64,000 nt of DNA, taken from NCBI GenBank assembly GCA_907164885.2, contig OU015490.1:9942516-10006515 (forward strand), given 5' to 3'. A program made the translations under genes and the position numbers. Below are positions 30,654 through 41,794 of this stretch, piece by piece; the first letter of the stretch is position 1; each line of letters starts with the position of its first letter. The notes under the pieces were generated by a model that made no database searches, was not told the DNA's origin, and saw only the letters and a program-made list of their open reading frames with translations. The DNA comes from Dolomedes plantarius (taxonomy: Eukaryota; Arthropoda; Arachnida; Araneae; Dolomedidae).

Positions 30654-33600
30654 TAGTAGAGAATCGGAAGAGAAATTTGAGGATTACGAGTATATTAAAA
30701 CAATTTTGCTAAAAAGATTTAAATTGAATCCTGAAAGTTTTAGGAAAAAGTTAGTGATGCATCAGAAGATAGCTGAAAAATCTTGGAGGGATTTTTGTTA
30801 TGAAATAACAAATTATTTCGAAGAATGGATTGGAGGTCTAAATATCAAAGATTTTGAAGGATTGAAGAATCTAATCATTACAGATCAGCTCAAGAAAAAG
30901 GTACCGCCTGAAGTGCGAGAACATCTCTTAGATGAATGGACAAAATTTACTTCCCCGTCCAAGTTGGCGGACAGATAGAAATCCTTGGGAACGGTTTCTA
31001 AGGACAAGGTAAATGAAAAATTTCGCCCTCATACTCCACCTTCAGAACGGATATTTAAGAGTAAACCATTTTCTTCACCTCAAAACACAACCAAATGGAC
31101 ACCACAACGCCGAAATGAGGATTTATATAGATCTAAATACAAACCAACTTGTTTTACTTGTGGAAAAGAAGATCACACTTCAAGGTTTTGTACGAAAAAT
31201 CATCAGTCTAAAAATATTCCTGTTACCGCACAAAGTAACCTAGTTCAAAAGTCAACTACTATAAAAGATGATAAATCAGATGTGTTGACAGCTAAAATTT
31301 CCATTCCAGTATCCAAATCAGTGGATATTTATGATGGCGTGGATGATTTAAAAATCGTCGAAATCAAATGTGGAAATGTAGTTCTGAATGGTATCGTAGA
31401 CACGGGAGCACAAATATCTGTAGTACGAGAAGATTTGGTAGCCGATATACCTTATGAAGGAGAAGACAAAATAGAAATAAATTCAGCTTTTGGGGAAAGT
31501 GAAACAACTCCTCTCAGAATCTTTGGAATGAAAATTAATGACGATTTACATGGGGATGTTCCAGTTACCTGTGCCGTTTCAAAGAGACTTACTAACGATT
31601 TATTACTAAGCTTTTCAGCGTACACTATGCTCAAAGAAAATATCGAACTCCACGGGAATAGCCATTGTTCGGAGACGTCAGTCTCAGAATTAAAAGAACC
31701 GAATAGTGAAGTGTCGGTATATAAGGATGACAAGGATATGCTTCCGAATGTAACCAGTACAGTGTTAGCAGTGAGCGGAAATGAGTCTCTACAAAACGCA
31801 AAAGATGATCTCACAATAGAAGAGACAAACTTAGAGTTCGTCAAACTTCAGAAAAATGATGAAACGCTTAAGAAATGTTTTGAATGGGCAGAAAAACGAG
31901 AAAACTCTTATTTTATTGACCATGGAATTTTACAGCATAATGAATGTATCTGTGGCGAAAATATTAAGCAAGTCGTGTTATCAATAGAAAAGAGGAACAT
32001 TGTGTTAAAAATGGCACATGAAATCCCACTAGCTGGCCATCTTGGGGAAAAGAAAACCACTCAGCGAATTAAATATTCATTTTACTGGCCTACAGTCAAG
32101 CAAGACGCAAAAGGATATTGTGGAAGTTGCAAAGAATGTCAAATGAGAAAAGTGGCTACATATAAGGATAGGATCCCTATACAACCTATTGTCAGACCTG
32201 AAACTCCGTTTGAAGTATGGAGCTTAGATTGTATAGGACCATTAGAACCTCCATCGGGTAGAAAACATCGTTTTGTAATATGTGCTGTGGATCTGTGTAC
32301 TAGATGGGCAGAAGCCATACCAGTAAGAGAAATTAGTGCCAAAACTACATGTAACGTGCTAATGAAGATATTCACTCAGACCGGATTCCCTAAAATGATC
32401 TGTACCGATCAAGGTACAAATTTTACATCCAAGCTCACTCAGGCTTTTGAAAATCTCCTAGGCGTATCTCCACGTTTTTCCACTCCAGGACATCCTGAGA
32501 GTATGGGTGCTGTCGAACGTTGGAACCGAACTTTAAAAGAGATGATGAACAAAAATATTCAAGAATATGGCAGAGATTGGGACTTGCATCTTCCTTATCT
32601 TTTATTCGCGTATAGAGAAGTACCACATAGCACTACTGGGTTGTCACCATTCCAGTTAGTTTATGGGAGATTACCTCCGGGTCCTTTATCTTTGTTAAAA
32701 GAAGTTTGGACAGGCAAATGGAGTATTCCAACCACTGCATCTCCTCCAATTGTGAATTATTTACAAAATTTAACTGAAAATCTAAGAAAAGCTCATTAAA
32801 TTGCATCTGAGAATGCAGAGAAGTCTCAAGAACGATATTCTTCTAATTATAATCTTCGATCGAAGGAAAAATCTTTTATTGATGGCGAAAAGGTTTTAGT
32901 ACTGTTACCTTCGTCCACAGTTATACAACTTACTAGACCACATTCTGCAAAGTCGAAATGGAAGATGGGAGTATCAGGGAACTCCACATAAATAAGCTCC
33001 GACCTTACATTCAAAGAATAAATCATGTTGGTATGGTTTTCGAACTAGATGAAGATTTTGGGACAATTCACTATGCACCTGCTGACAAGAGGAATAAAAA
33101 TGTTGAAGATATCAGAAAACACCTTCATAATATAAAAAGTACTAGTTTATCAGGGGAACAAACCCAGGAACTCTTTGATATTCTCCGGAAATATGTATAT
33201 ATATTCAGTTCCAAGCCCGGACAAGCCAAGGTTGAAGGACACTCTGTCAAAGTTACGGAGAACTGTTCGCCAAAGAGATTCGAACCCTATAGGGTCCCTA
33301 TTAGTTTACAAAAAGAAGTAGATCGGCAGATCAAAGAGCTATTAGATATGGGCCTCATTGAGCCAAGTGACAGTGAATGGGCTCATCCAGTAGTTTGTGT
33401 CGCTAAGAAGGATGGAAGCGTTAGGTTATGCATTGATTTTAGATTACTGAATAGTTTTACAATCCCAGACGTTTACCCCATGAAAATAGCTAGAGATCTG
33501 TTATTTGAGGTAGGACAAGCAACATTTATTACTGTGATCGACCTCACCAAGGGATATTGGCAAATTCCAATGAAGGAAGAATCCAAGCCTTATACAGCAT

Positions 33601-34738
33601 TTGTGACACATTCTGGTCATTACCAATGGAACGTGTTACCATTTGGAATGAAAAATGCTGGGAGTACGTTCCAGAAATCGATAGACAAGGCCCTAGCTTC
33701 TCATAAAGCATATTGTCGCTCATATATTGATGATGTGGCCATATTTTCTAAAACGTGGGCGGAACATCTTAATCACATAAACAGCGTTTTCAAGACACTA
33801 AGGGAAGTAAGTTTAACAGTAAACTTAGAAAAGTGTGAGTTTGGTAAAACTCAAGTGAAGCTCTTAGGCCATTTGATTGGATCCGGTCAACATTCCCCAA
33901 ATCCAGAGAAGGTTGAAGTTATAAAAAGATTAGCAAAGCCCACTAAGAAGAAAGAAGTAAGAAGTTTACTTGGATTAGCTAGCTACTACCGTGATTATAT
34001 ACCACAATTTTCACAAATTGTGTTACCTTTGACAAATTTGACTAAAAAAAGTGTGCCAACCACCATACCGTGGAGTACTGATGCTGACCAAGCTTTTGCG
34101 AAACTCATTGAGGGTGTGTTCAAATGACTTCCTTAGATACTCCAGATCTTGATAAACCCTTCCAGTTATATACAGATGCATCGGCCACAGCAATCGGTGC
34201 ATGTTTACAGGGCCCGATTATGAACGCTGGGGGCCCCTGGGCAGATGCTATTTGGGGGCCCCCCCTTACGGACATTTATAAAAATACATACTATTAGAAG
34301 TACTAGGTGCATACGCCAAGGGGGTTTTGGGGCCCCCTAGCATCAGGGGGCCCTGGGCAAAGTCCCGATTTGCCCATGCGATAAAAAGGCCCTGCATGTT
34401 TAGCTCAAAAAGATGGACAAGGAAAGGAAGTACCCATTGTATTCTTTAGTAAAAAGTTGAATTCATGCCAAATGAAGTGGTCAACCATTGAGAGAGAAGC
34501 TTTTTGTGTCCTTGAGGCATTGAAAAAGTTTGATACGTGAATATTTGGTGCTTAAATACAAATAATTTCTTATCTTAACCCATTGACTTATTTAACTCAA
34601 AGTGCCCCTCATGGTGCAAAGCTTTCTCGCTGGGCATTAGCTCTACAACGTTATAATATGAGCGTCACGTATAGAAAGGGTAGTCGCCATGGTAATGCTG
34701 ATGCTTTGTCTAGATTAAATTTTGATTCTCCTAATTAA
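30654..34738 (+). pseudogene. Ty3/Gypsy retrotransposon with Copia-like order (Gmr1-type), decayed
   Basis: Domains on the + strand in order: truncated gag (30654-30978) ending in an in-frame TAG (30976-30978); CCHC knuckle CFTCGKEDHTSRFC at about 31150; protease with IVDTGAQISVV (Asp at about 31399); integrase zinc domain (HEIPLAGHLGEK...CGSCKECQ, about 32020-32145); integrase core with WSLDCIGPL, CTDQGTNF and the Glu in GAVERWNRTLK; a TAA at 32797-32799; integrase tail (HINKLRPY). After a frameshift near 32955 comes the RT (33250-34120, with SYIDDVAIFS at about 33724), then RNase H (QLYTDASATAIGACL) split by a hAT MITE, and the end ADALSRLN near 34720. Ordinary Gypsy elements place integrase last; here it precedes RT, as in the Gmr1 clade. 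Stops, frameshift and the MITE make it inactive. No LTRs found. Confidence 0.88.
34208..34394. mobile_element. hAT-type MITE, 187 bp, inside RNase H
   Basis: CAGGGCCCGATTATGAACGC opens and AAGGCCCTG closes it; the duplication CATGTTTA flanks it at 34200-34207 and 34395-34402. It is the inverted relative of 10952-11159 (shared GGGCAAAGTCCCGATTTGCC) and interrupts the RNase H coding of the Gmr1-like element. Confidence 0.95.
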
Positions 34739-34971
34739 TTTTAAGAATTTATCTTTTTATGTATATACTTGATCTTAAATGGTGTGGTAATACAATATTG
34801 CTATTGATTATGTTATTTGGTTAATATTTTATTGGAATATATATGCATTATGTTTATAAATTTGTATGTATGTTGTTTAAATTTAGTGGGAGCTGCATAA
34901 TGAAGAGCTCTCACCTTAATATCTTTTCTTGTGTGTGATAGAACAAATACTTGTTCCGAGTTTTATTTTCT
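34739..34971. other. Junction of Gypsy and BEL/Pao relics
   Basis: About 230 bases hold the 3' flank of the + strand Gypsy and the 3' flank of the minus-strand BEL/Pao. The purine-rich GTGGGAGC near 34888 may be a polypurine tract. No LTR repeat of either element is recognisable. Confidence 0.4.
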
Positions 34972-37900
34972 TTAGCAACATCGACACTCATGAGACGGAT
35001 CTGCTTGCCCCGATGGGACAAGCATATCAAGACACACATCGTCATTTTCACATCGACATTTAATATCAAGACACACATCGTCTGGACTGATATCAACACT
35101 AGGAAGTTGGTCCTTTTGAGCCTTAGAAGAAGTTGATCTGATATCCACTTCATCTTGATGCAACTCTAGAGGGTAGATACGTTGAAGTGGTCGAATAACA
35201 CTGCCATTAGCGACTCTTAATTTTGCTACTCTCTGAATTGTATCTTTGCCCGGAAAGAGTTCAAGAATTCTGGCAATCGGCCAGTAAATTCTTTTCAGAT
35301 TGTCTGAACCAATCAACACTATATCTCCCGGTGCTAACTTATTCCTCTTTGCAGTTAAATGTGGACTTCGAACAAGCTCTCCGAGATATTCTTCTTTAAA
35401 TCGTTGTCTCAACCTTTCTCTTAATGATTGTAGATATCGAACCCGTTTTAGCAAATATTTTGAGTCGACAATATCTAGGTCTGCAGTATCCCCTTCTCGT
35501 ATATCTTGGATAAAATGAGATGGTGATAAAGGCTTTAACTCATTCGGGTCATCCGATAGGTATGTTAAAGAACGATTGTTAATTGAACATTCGATGTCAC
35601 AAAGTAAAGTGACCATCTCTTCATAATTCAGACTAGCTCGTCCAAGGTTCCTAAGTAGCTCTTTCACGGATCTGACCATACGCTCCCACCATCCACCATA
35701 CTATGGTGCAACTGGAGGATTGAAATGCCATTTGATTTGGAGCAACGCACTTTCTGTCTCTATTTTCGTCCAGTCAAGTACTTTTAAAACTCGAGCTATC
35801 CCGCTAAAATTGGTACCGTTGTCTGTATACATAATTGATGCTCTCGCAAAAAACCGCCTCATCGCTTGGATAAATGCATCTGTTGAGAGAGAAGTCACCA
35901 ACTCTAAATGGATTGCCCGGTAGACTCCACAGGTACACAGGATGATCCATGATTTTGTACATCCTCGCAAATAAAGAGGTCCTGCTAAATCAGCACCAGT
36001 CACTTGAAACGCAGCCACTCGATTAATTCTATCAATGGGTAATGGACACGTTTCTGGAATCACTTTCTTAGAAGAGTAAAGCTTGCACTGTATGCAAGTA
36101 CGAAGGACTTCACGAACTACTCTTCGGCCTTCGGGAATCCAAAATCGTTGCCGCAAATATGATAGTGTTGTCTTCCCTCCACTATGCCGTAATATCTTAT
36201 GATTGTGTTCAATCAGTCGCCTTACTATAGGATGATCTGGCAAAGCAATTGGTCGTAAAAAATCTTCTGGATCATCACTGAGAATCAGCCTTGTCTTTAC
36301 CTTTAGTAAACCGCCATCATCATAGAACTGTTTGCTTTTGGCATATTTTTCTTTCTTTTCAGGCGACCATTCTGACTGAACTAATCGTAACGCCACTGCT
36401 TCGGCATTTTCTACTTCTTGACCAGTTAAATCTGAAGTGATTTTTGAAAGTTTCTGCTTAGCATTATGACAGAATCGGAGTACCCAAGCAATCGTTCGTA
36501 TAATCTTAGGATAACTTGAGAAATACAACAATCTTCGGCTAAAATCTTCATTCTGAAATGCAATGGAAGTGCTTGCTGTAACATACTTCTTTCTCTCCTT
36601 CAATGCTTCTTCAGGAATCGTAATCTTTGCACTAGGCCAAGTGTCTTCTGGTTGACGTAACTAGGCTGGTCCCTCCCACCATCGACTGCGTAATAGTTCC
36701 TCAACGTTACAGGAGCGAGAAGGTAAATCTGCTGGGTTCATTTCCCCGCGTACGAATCTCCAGTTGTTGATATCTGTGAGAGGCCGAATTTCTTTTACAC
36801 GATTGCCAACAAAGGTATTCCAGGGCTCATTCTTCGTAATCCAACTCAGCACAACCATAGAATCAGTCCACAAAATAATTTGTAGAGGTAACTGTAACGC
36901 TGACTGTATTGTGGATGCCAATCGTGCACCAATCGCAGCTCCTAGTAACTCTAGACGGGGAATGGAGGCCCTTTGCATTGGAGCTACTCTTGATTTAGCA
37001 GAGATCAATCTCACAGAAATGCCAGTCTCATCTCCTGACCGCAAAAATGCACAACACGCATAAGCATCCTTAGATGCATCCGTAAATACGCGTAAACTAT
37101 TTAGTGCATATTTTCTCATAGACATTCTTCTTGGAATGCTACACTGTTCTACTAAATACAAAGTTTTAATCCATTTTCTATATCTTTTCCGTATATCAAT
37201 CGGTAATATCTCATCCCAATCAATTTTGCTTTTCCGTGCCTCTTGCAAAAGCAATTTAGGCAATAATAATGCAGGGCAAACAAATCCAATCGGATCCTAA
37301 ACACTATTCACAACGGAAAGCAAACTTCGTTTAGTAATTGCTTCAAAATCAGTGAATTCTTTCGGACCACAGCACGACAGTTCATCCGTAAGAGTGTTCC
37401 ATTTCAGGCCCAGCAACATTTGATCCTGCTCTGCGGATCCAGTATAAGCCCAACATCGGAGATCAAATTTCCCTTCATTCATAATTTTCTTAGCTTGTGA
37501 CATTAATTCATTAAGTTCTTCCTCACTAGCGACGCTCGTAGCTAAATTGTCTACGTAGAAGCCTTCTTTTAATTTCTGGGTAGTTTTCTGCAAATCTTCA
37601 GTTTGGTATTGTTTGGAATTCAGGTGGTGTCTAATGGTAGCATTGAGAAGGGAAGGACTTGAAGAAACTCCAAATACCACACGGCAATGTCGGTAGGTTT
37701 TCATCTTGTTACATTTTCTATCCTCCCACCACAGAAATCTTAAAACTTCCCTATCTGGCGGGCTGACACTAAGCTGCAGAAAGGCTTGTTTGATATCGGC
37801 AGTCACCCCTATGGCCTTCAATCGTAATTTCATAAGAGGAGCAATTTGATGAGACAAGCTTGGTCCCACACTTAGAAAATCATTTAAGGAAGTGGAGCCT

Positions 37901-39911
37901 GGCCCTTTCACGGATGCTTCGAACACAGGTCGAATTTTGGTTGTGTGACTGGACAGTTTTATCACCGGTCTGTGGGGCAGATAATGGCAAATTTCTTTAA
38001 TTTCTGGATTTGCCACATTTTTGATGATTCCTTCGTTTTCCCATTGTCTGAAGACATTATCGTAAGACTCAAAAATATCTTCTCTCTTAAGTCGCTTAGA
38101 AGTAGACCGCAACCTTGACTCCGCCAAGTCATAGTGATTACTGAGAGGAGGGTGACCATGCGTATAGGAACATGCGTGTTGCTATAGGAACTCCTATAGT
38201 AACATGCGTATAGGAGGTTCTTCGGGCCTTATGTCAGTCATGTAAATTCCTTTATCAGCGAACTTAGAGATCAGCTCCGGATCTTTAACTCTAGGCAGAG
38301 TCGTACATATTGTAGGTTGCTCTAGAACAGATACTTGGCAAGAAAATTTCCCATTTAGACTTTCTAGGTTGACATCGTAACGGCCATGATCTGCTTCTGG
38401 TGTTTGCCCTCCACCGAAAAGTCCTTGTGACAACACCTCTTTTCCAGAAGGAGAAAGTCTGAGCTCCTTTGCCAGGTCTTCTTCAATGTAGGATCGGTGA
38501 GATCCGACATCCAACAATGCTCTTACGTATTGTTTTCTACCTTTATTGCGTATACAGACCATTAGAGTTTTCAAATATATGATATTTGGAGATGATTCTG
38601 TAGAAAATAAAGAGCTCGTATTTTCATCTTTCTTGGAATGCTCTTTCGTACTTAATTCTGGGCACAGCAATGCATAATGTCTTCTGGCACAGACAATACA
38701 TCTCACAGAGCTATGGCATGTTTTTTCCATATGGCCAACTTTCAGACATACCAAACAGCATTTTTTCTTCATTACTGCAGCCTTTTTCTCCTCTAACGAC
38801 ATATGCACAGTTTTCCCACAGTCCTGACTGTTATGACCCTTTTCACAAAAGAGGCAGTGTAATTTAGAGGATACATTTCCTGAGGACGAAACGAGTGCCG
38901 AAACAGAAGGAAAATCAACTGGCTGTGTTTCTTGACCTTGTCTTTTAATTTTAGTTTGGGGAACGAAACCAGATTCCGCCAAAGTTCGGTGCTCTTCACC
39001 CTCAACTTCGTTTCTTAGAAAGGTCATCAGTTCTTCTAGAAGTTTTTCTTTAATTAGAAACCGTGAAGAATCTGAATCCGACTCTCGATTCAGCCTATGC
39101 CTATCCCAAGCCTCTAAAATATCCATTGGCAGGCAAGACTCTACGACTGGATATAACATTGCTGCGCAATTTTCAGTCGTGACACCCAGTGTTTCTAAAG
39201 CTCTGAGATATGTACCCAGTTGCTCGTAAAGTGCACTGAGTTTAACATTAGCTCGATTAGTCATTTAAGTTAATAAATCTCTGATGTATACCTCTATTAG
39301 CAAGTCATCTCACCCAACCCGAGATTTTAGGTGATCAATAGCCTTGTTATAATTTTCTTTGGAAGGTGGGTAACTGTTGGCTATGTATCTAGCTTTCGTT
39401 TTGGTTTTAAAGAGGATAGTAGATACTGAAATTTATCTTCTTCTTTTAAACGATCATCCTCGTGAATGCGGGAAAACTGACCCCAAAACGCTACCAAAGT
39501 CCTTGGCATTAAATCAAATTCTTGTAAATTTAACTTAGGAAGATTCAAAGTAACGCTAGATGACGTACTACTAACAGAAATGCTGTCACCATTCTTCATA
39601 TTGTTTTCATAAATCTCATACATAGTCTTGATTTCAGTGAACCGATCCCTATACGACTCAATGAAATCAAACTCTTCATCTGAATATTCAAGATAAGCAC
39701 TTAGTTCAGTATCCATATCAAACAAACGGTTAGATTTGCCAAGTTTTTTATTATAAAGGATGAGAACTTGCTTACTTTCGATTTCGGATTCTGTATTCAA
39801 CTCTACAAATTGATTACACGCCGTAGTAAACAAACGTCGGAAATTCGTTCTTTGCTTCTTCAGCCTTTCGACATCATTTACTTCATCCGTATTTAAATTT
39901 TTTTTTATCAT
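34972..39911 (-). pseudogene. BEL/Pao LTR retrotransposon gag-pol, decayed
   Basis: On the minus strand: gag N-terminus (39911-39381, DUF1759-like); after a frameshift, one frame runs from 39264 to 34972. It contains three zinc knuckles (CLFCEKGHNSQDC, CLVCLKVGHMEKTC, CIVCARRHYALLC), the DUF1758 protease (LLDVGSHRSYIEEDL, near 38500), RT (TADIKQAFLQLSV and FYVDNLATS), RNase H (RVFTDASKDAYACC...RLELLGAAIGARL...LWTDSM), integrase zinc domain (RHSGGKTTLSYLR...CIQCKLY), core (DLAGPLYL, MYTDNGTNF, WWERMVRSVK) and the Pao integrase tail. Five in-frame TAG codons (38194, 38182, 37297, 36661, 35701; lowest base) interrupt it. About a hundred residues between protease and RT are missing at 38128-38193. 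LTRs were not found; a TGGCGTCCGCGA near 39990-40001 (minus) may be the primer-binding site. Confidence 0.9.
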
Positions 39912-41119
39912 CAGTCATCTTGAATCGTGTATCACTAATAGTCAATTTCGTAAGCTACTGGAAAACGTAACAAAGTTCTTTTTTAATCGCGGACGCCACT
40001 AATATTGAAACTTAAACGTAATCTCATTTTAGAGACAAATATTGGCTGAGGTCCAAAATCAGGACCGTTTCGGAGAGGTTTTGGCGAAGTTTCGCTCCCG
40101 AAAACCAAAATTGGCGTGAAAAGTATTACCCCACTCAAAAGAGCGTTCATTCGTGGTTTTTTTTTTATTTAGAGGCGGGATTTTTTGGGGGGTCTATCTT
40201 AATTATATATTCAGAGGCGGGTCGGGATTGTCCCGATTCTTAATAAATAATTATACAAAGATTATAGCTATATTTTTCTGTTTCAAAGATTATAGCTATA
40301 TTTTTCTGTTTTATATAATATTTTTCAAAAGAAAATAGGCAAATAATTATATTCCATCATTAGTTCTGCATGGATGTTTGCTGCTAATTATATTAAAAGT
40401 GGATATAATTAATACCTTATCCTTAAGAAGGGACTTTCTTTGCATTAATTTGGGGGGGGGGCTACTACAGTCGCATATAATCGTCCTTTTTGGCGGTCCG
40501 GTCCGCATAAAATACCGTAGCCGAAATATTTATTCAAACGTATATCTTCACAATATATCGTAATGCTACTGCATGAACATCGTGGCATATAAAATCGTAG
40601 TTGACTCGAAACTAAATTCAAAACACGCCATCTAACTGTGTTGCCATACAGCAACTTATAAATAGTAACATAATCACGTCGTAACCATGGGGTCGTAACA
40701 CCTTAGGCAAAGTTTGCTGCATAGGTACATAAAAAAGTGTCTTTCTGAGGTGTTGAATACTTAGCATTTACACAATTAAATGAAAAAATAGTATTGTAAA
40801 AGTTGGTAATTTTTTCCCGTTTATTCATATTCATATCTTTTGCGTTAAGCAATTGTTAATTATTCTCTCCAGTAGATGGCGATAGCAGCGTAGCCTTGAA
40901 TAGGTAAAACTGTAACCGACTTCGTGAGCAATTCGCTGTCCGATCTATTCCTGTTTATCGTTTCTCTTCTTTCGGACTTTATAAAGCTGAGTTTTTCTGA
41001 CTACACAAAAGCCAACACTTCCACTTAGTTAGATACTATATTTATATTTGGATATGTAAGTGTGTGCTGCTAGTTTTTCAGATCTGTCGAATACGTAACG
41101 CCGTGATTAGCCAAGAAAA
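39912..41119. other. Between BEL/Pao relic and ELP6
   Basis: It may include the 5' LTR remains of the minus-strand Pao element. At about 40255-40312 a 28-bp unit (AAGATTATAGCTATATTTTT...) is duplicated in tandem. The right part, from about 40860, is presumably the ELP6 promoter and 5' leader. Confidence 0.4.
40978..40986 (+). promoter_or_regulatory. Possible TATA box of ELP6
   Basis: TTTATAAAG lies about 134 bases before the ELP6 ATG. It is the only clear TATA-like match close to the gene, but the element is common by chance in AT-rich DNA. Confidence 0.25.
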
Positions 41120-41794
41120 ATGCATTCGGAAATAATTAGCTATCTTCGGTTAAATGATGTGTCAGAAAATAAATTTATTTTTGTGTCAAAAGACGTATCA
41201 TGTGATAGCAGTTTTATTTACTGCGAAATACTACCATATTACATAAAAAACAATTATGCTGTTGTTTTATTGAATTTTGCGCAAAGTTTTGCTCATTTCA
41301 ACCATCTTTTATTAAAATGTGGTGTTAATATAAGGCAGTTAAGTGATAGCCTAGATTTTGTCACCTTAGACGGGTTATCTGAAATTGAAAAATTGGCGAA
41401 TTCGACTACTTGTGAAACAGAACTGAATGAAGTGTTTTCGACTTTGTTTTCAGATTCCTTAGGACCCGAATGTGTGAAACAGCTATATTTTTGTATTAAA
41501 AGTCATGTCCAAAAATTTATTAATAAATCCAAACGTTTTGTTTTGCTTTTGGACGATATAAGTGTCTTGTTTAACTTAGGATTGGACTTGAAAGCTATTA
41601 ATGTGTTTGTACAGTATTGCCGATCTCTTTGCTTCGATTGTCAAGTTACTCCCAATGTTTTGTTGATTGGCAGTACACATGAAAGTAAAGATGATAAAAA
41701 TGTTAATATGGTAAACTATTTACTTCATTTAGCTGATATAAGTATTCAGATTGAAGGACTGAAGACGGGTTATAGCAAAGACGCCCACGGAAAG
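41120..41794 (+). CDS. ELP6: ELP6 exon 1
   Basis: 225 codons. Read without splicing, the frame would end at a TAA at 41825-41827 after ten unrelated residues. Confidence 0.9.

Noticed and set aside
30654..34738. Infectious retrovirus-like element with envelope
   Set aside because: No envelope frame follows RNase H, and the element has stops, a frameshift, a MITE insertion and a truncated gag.
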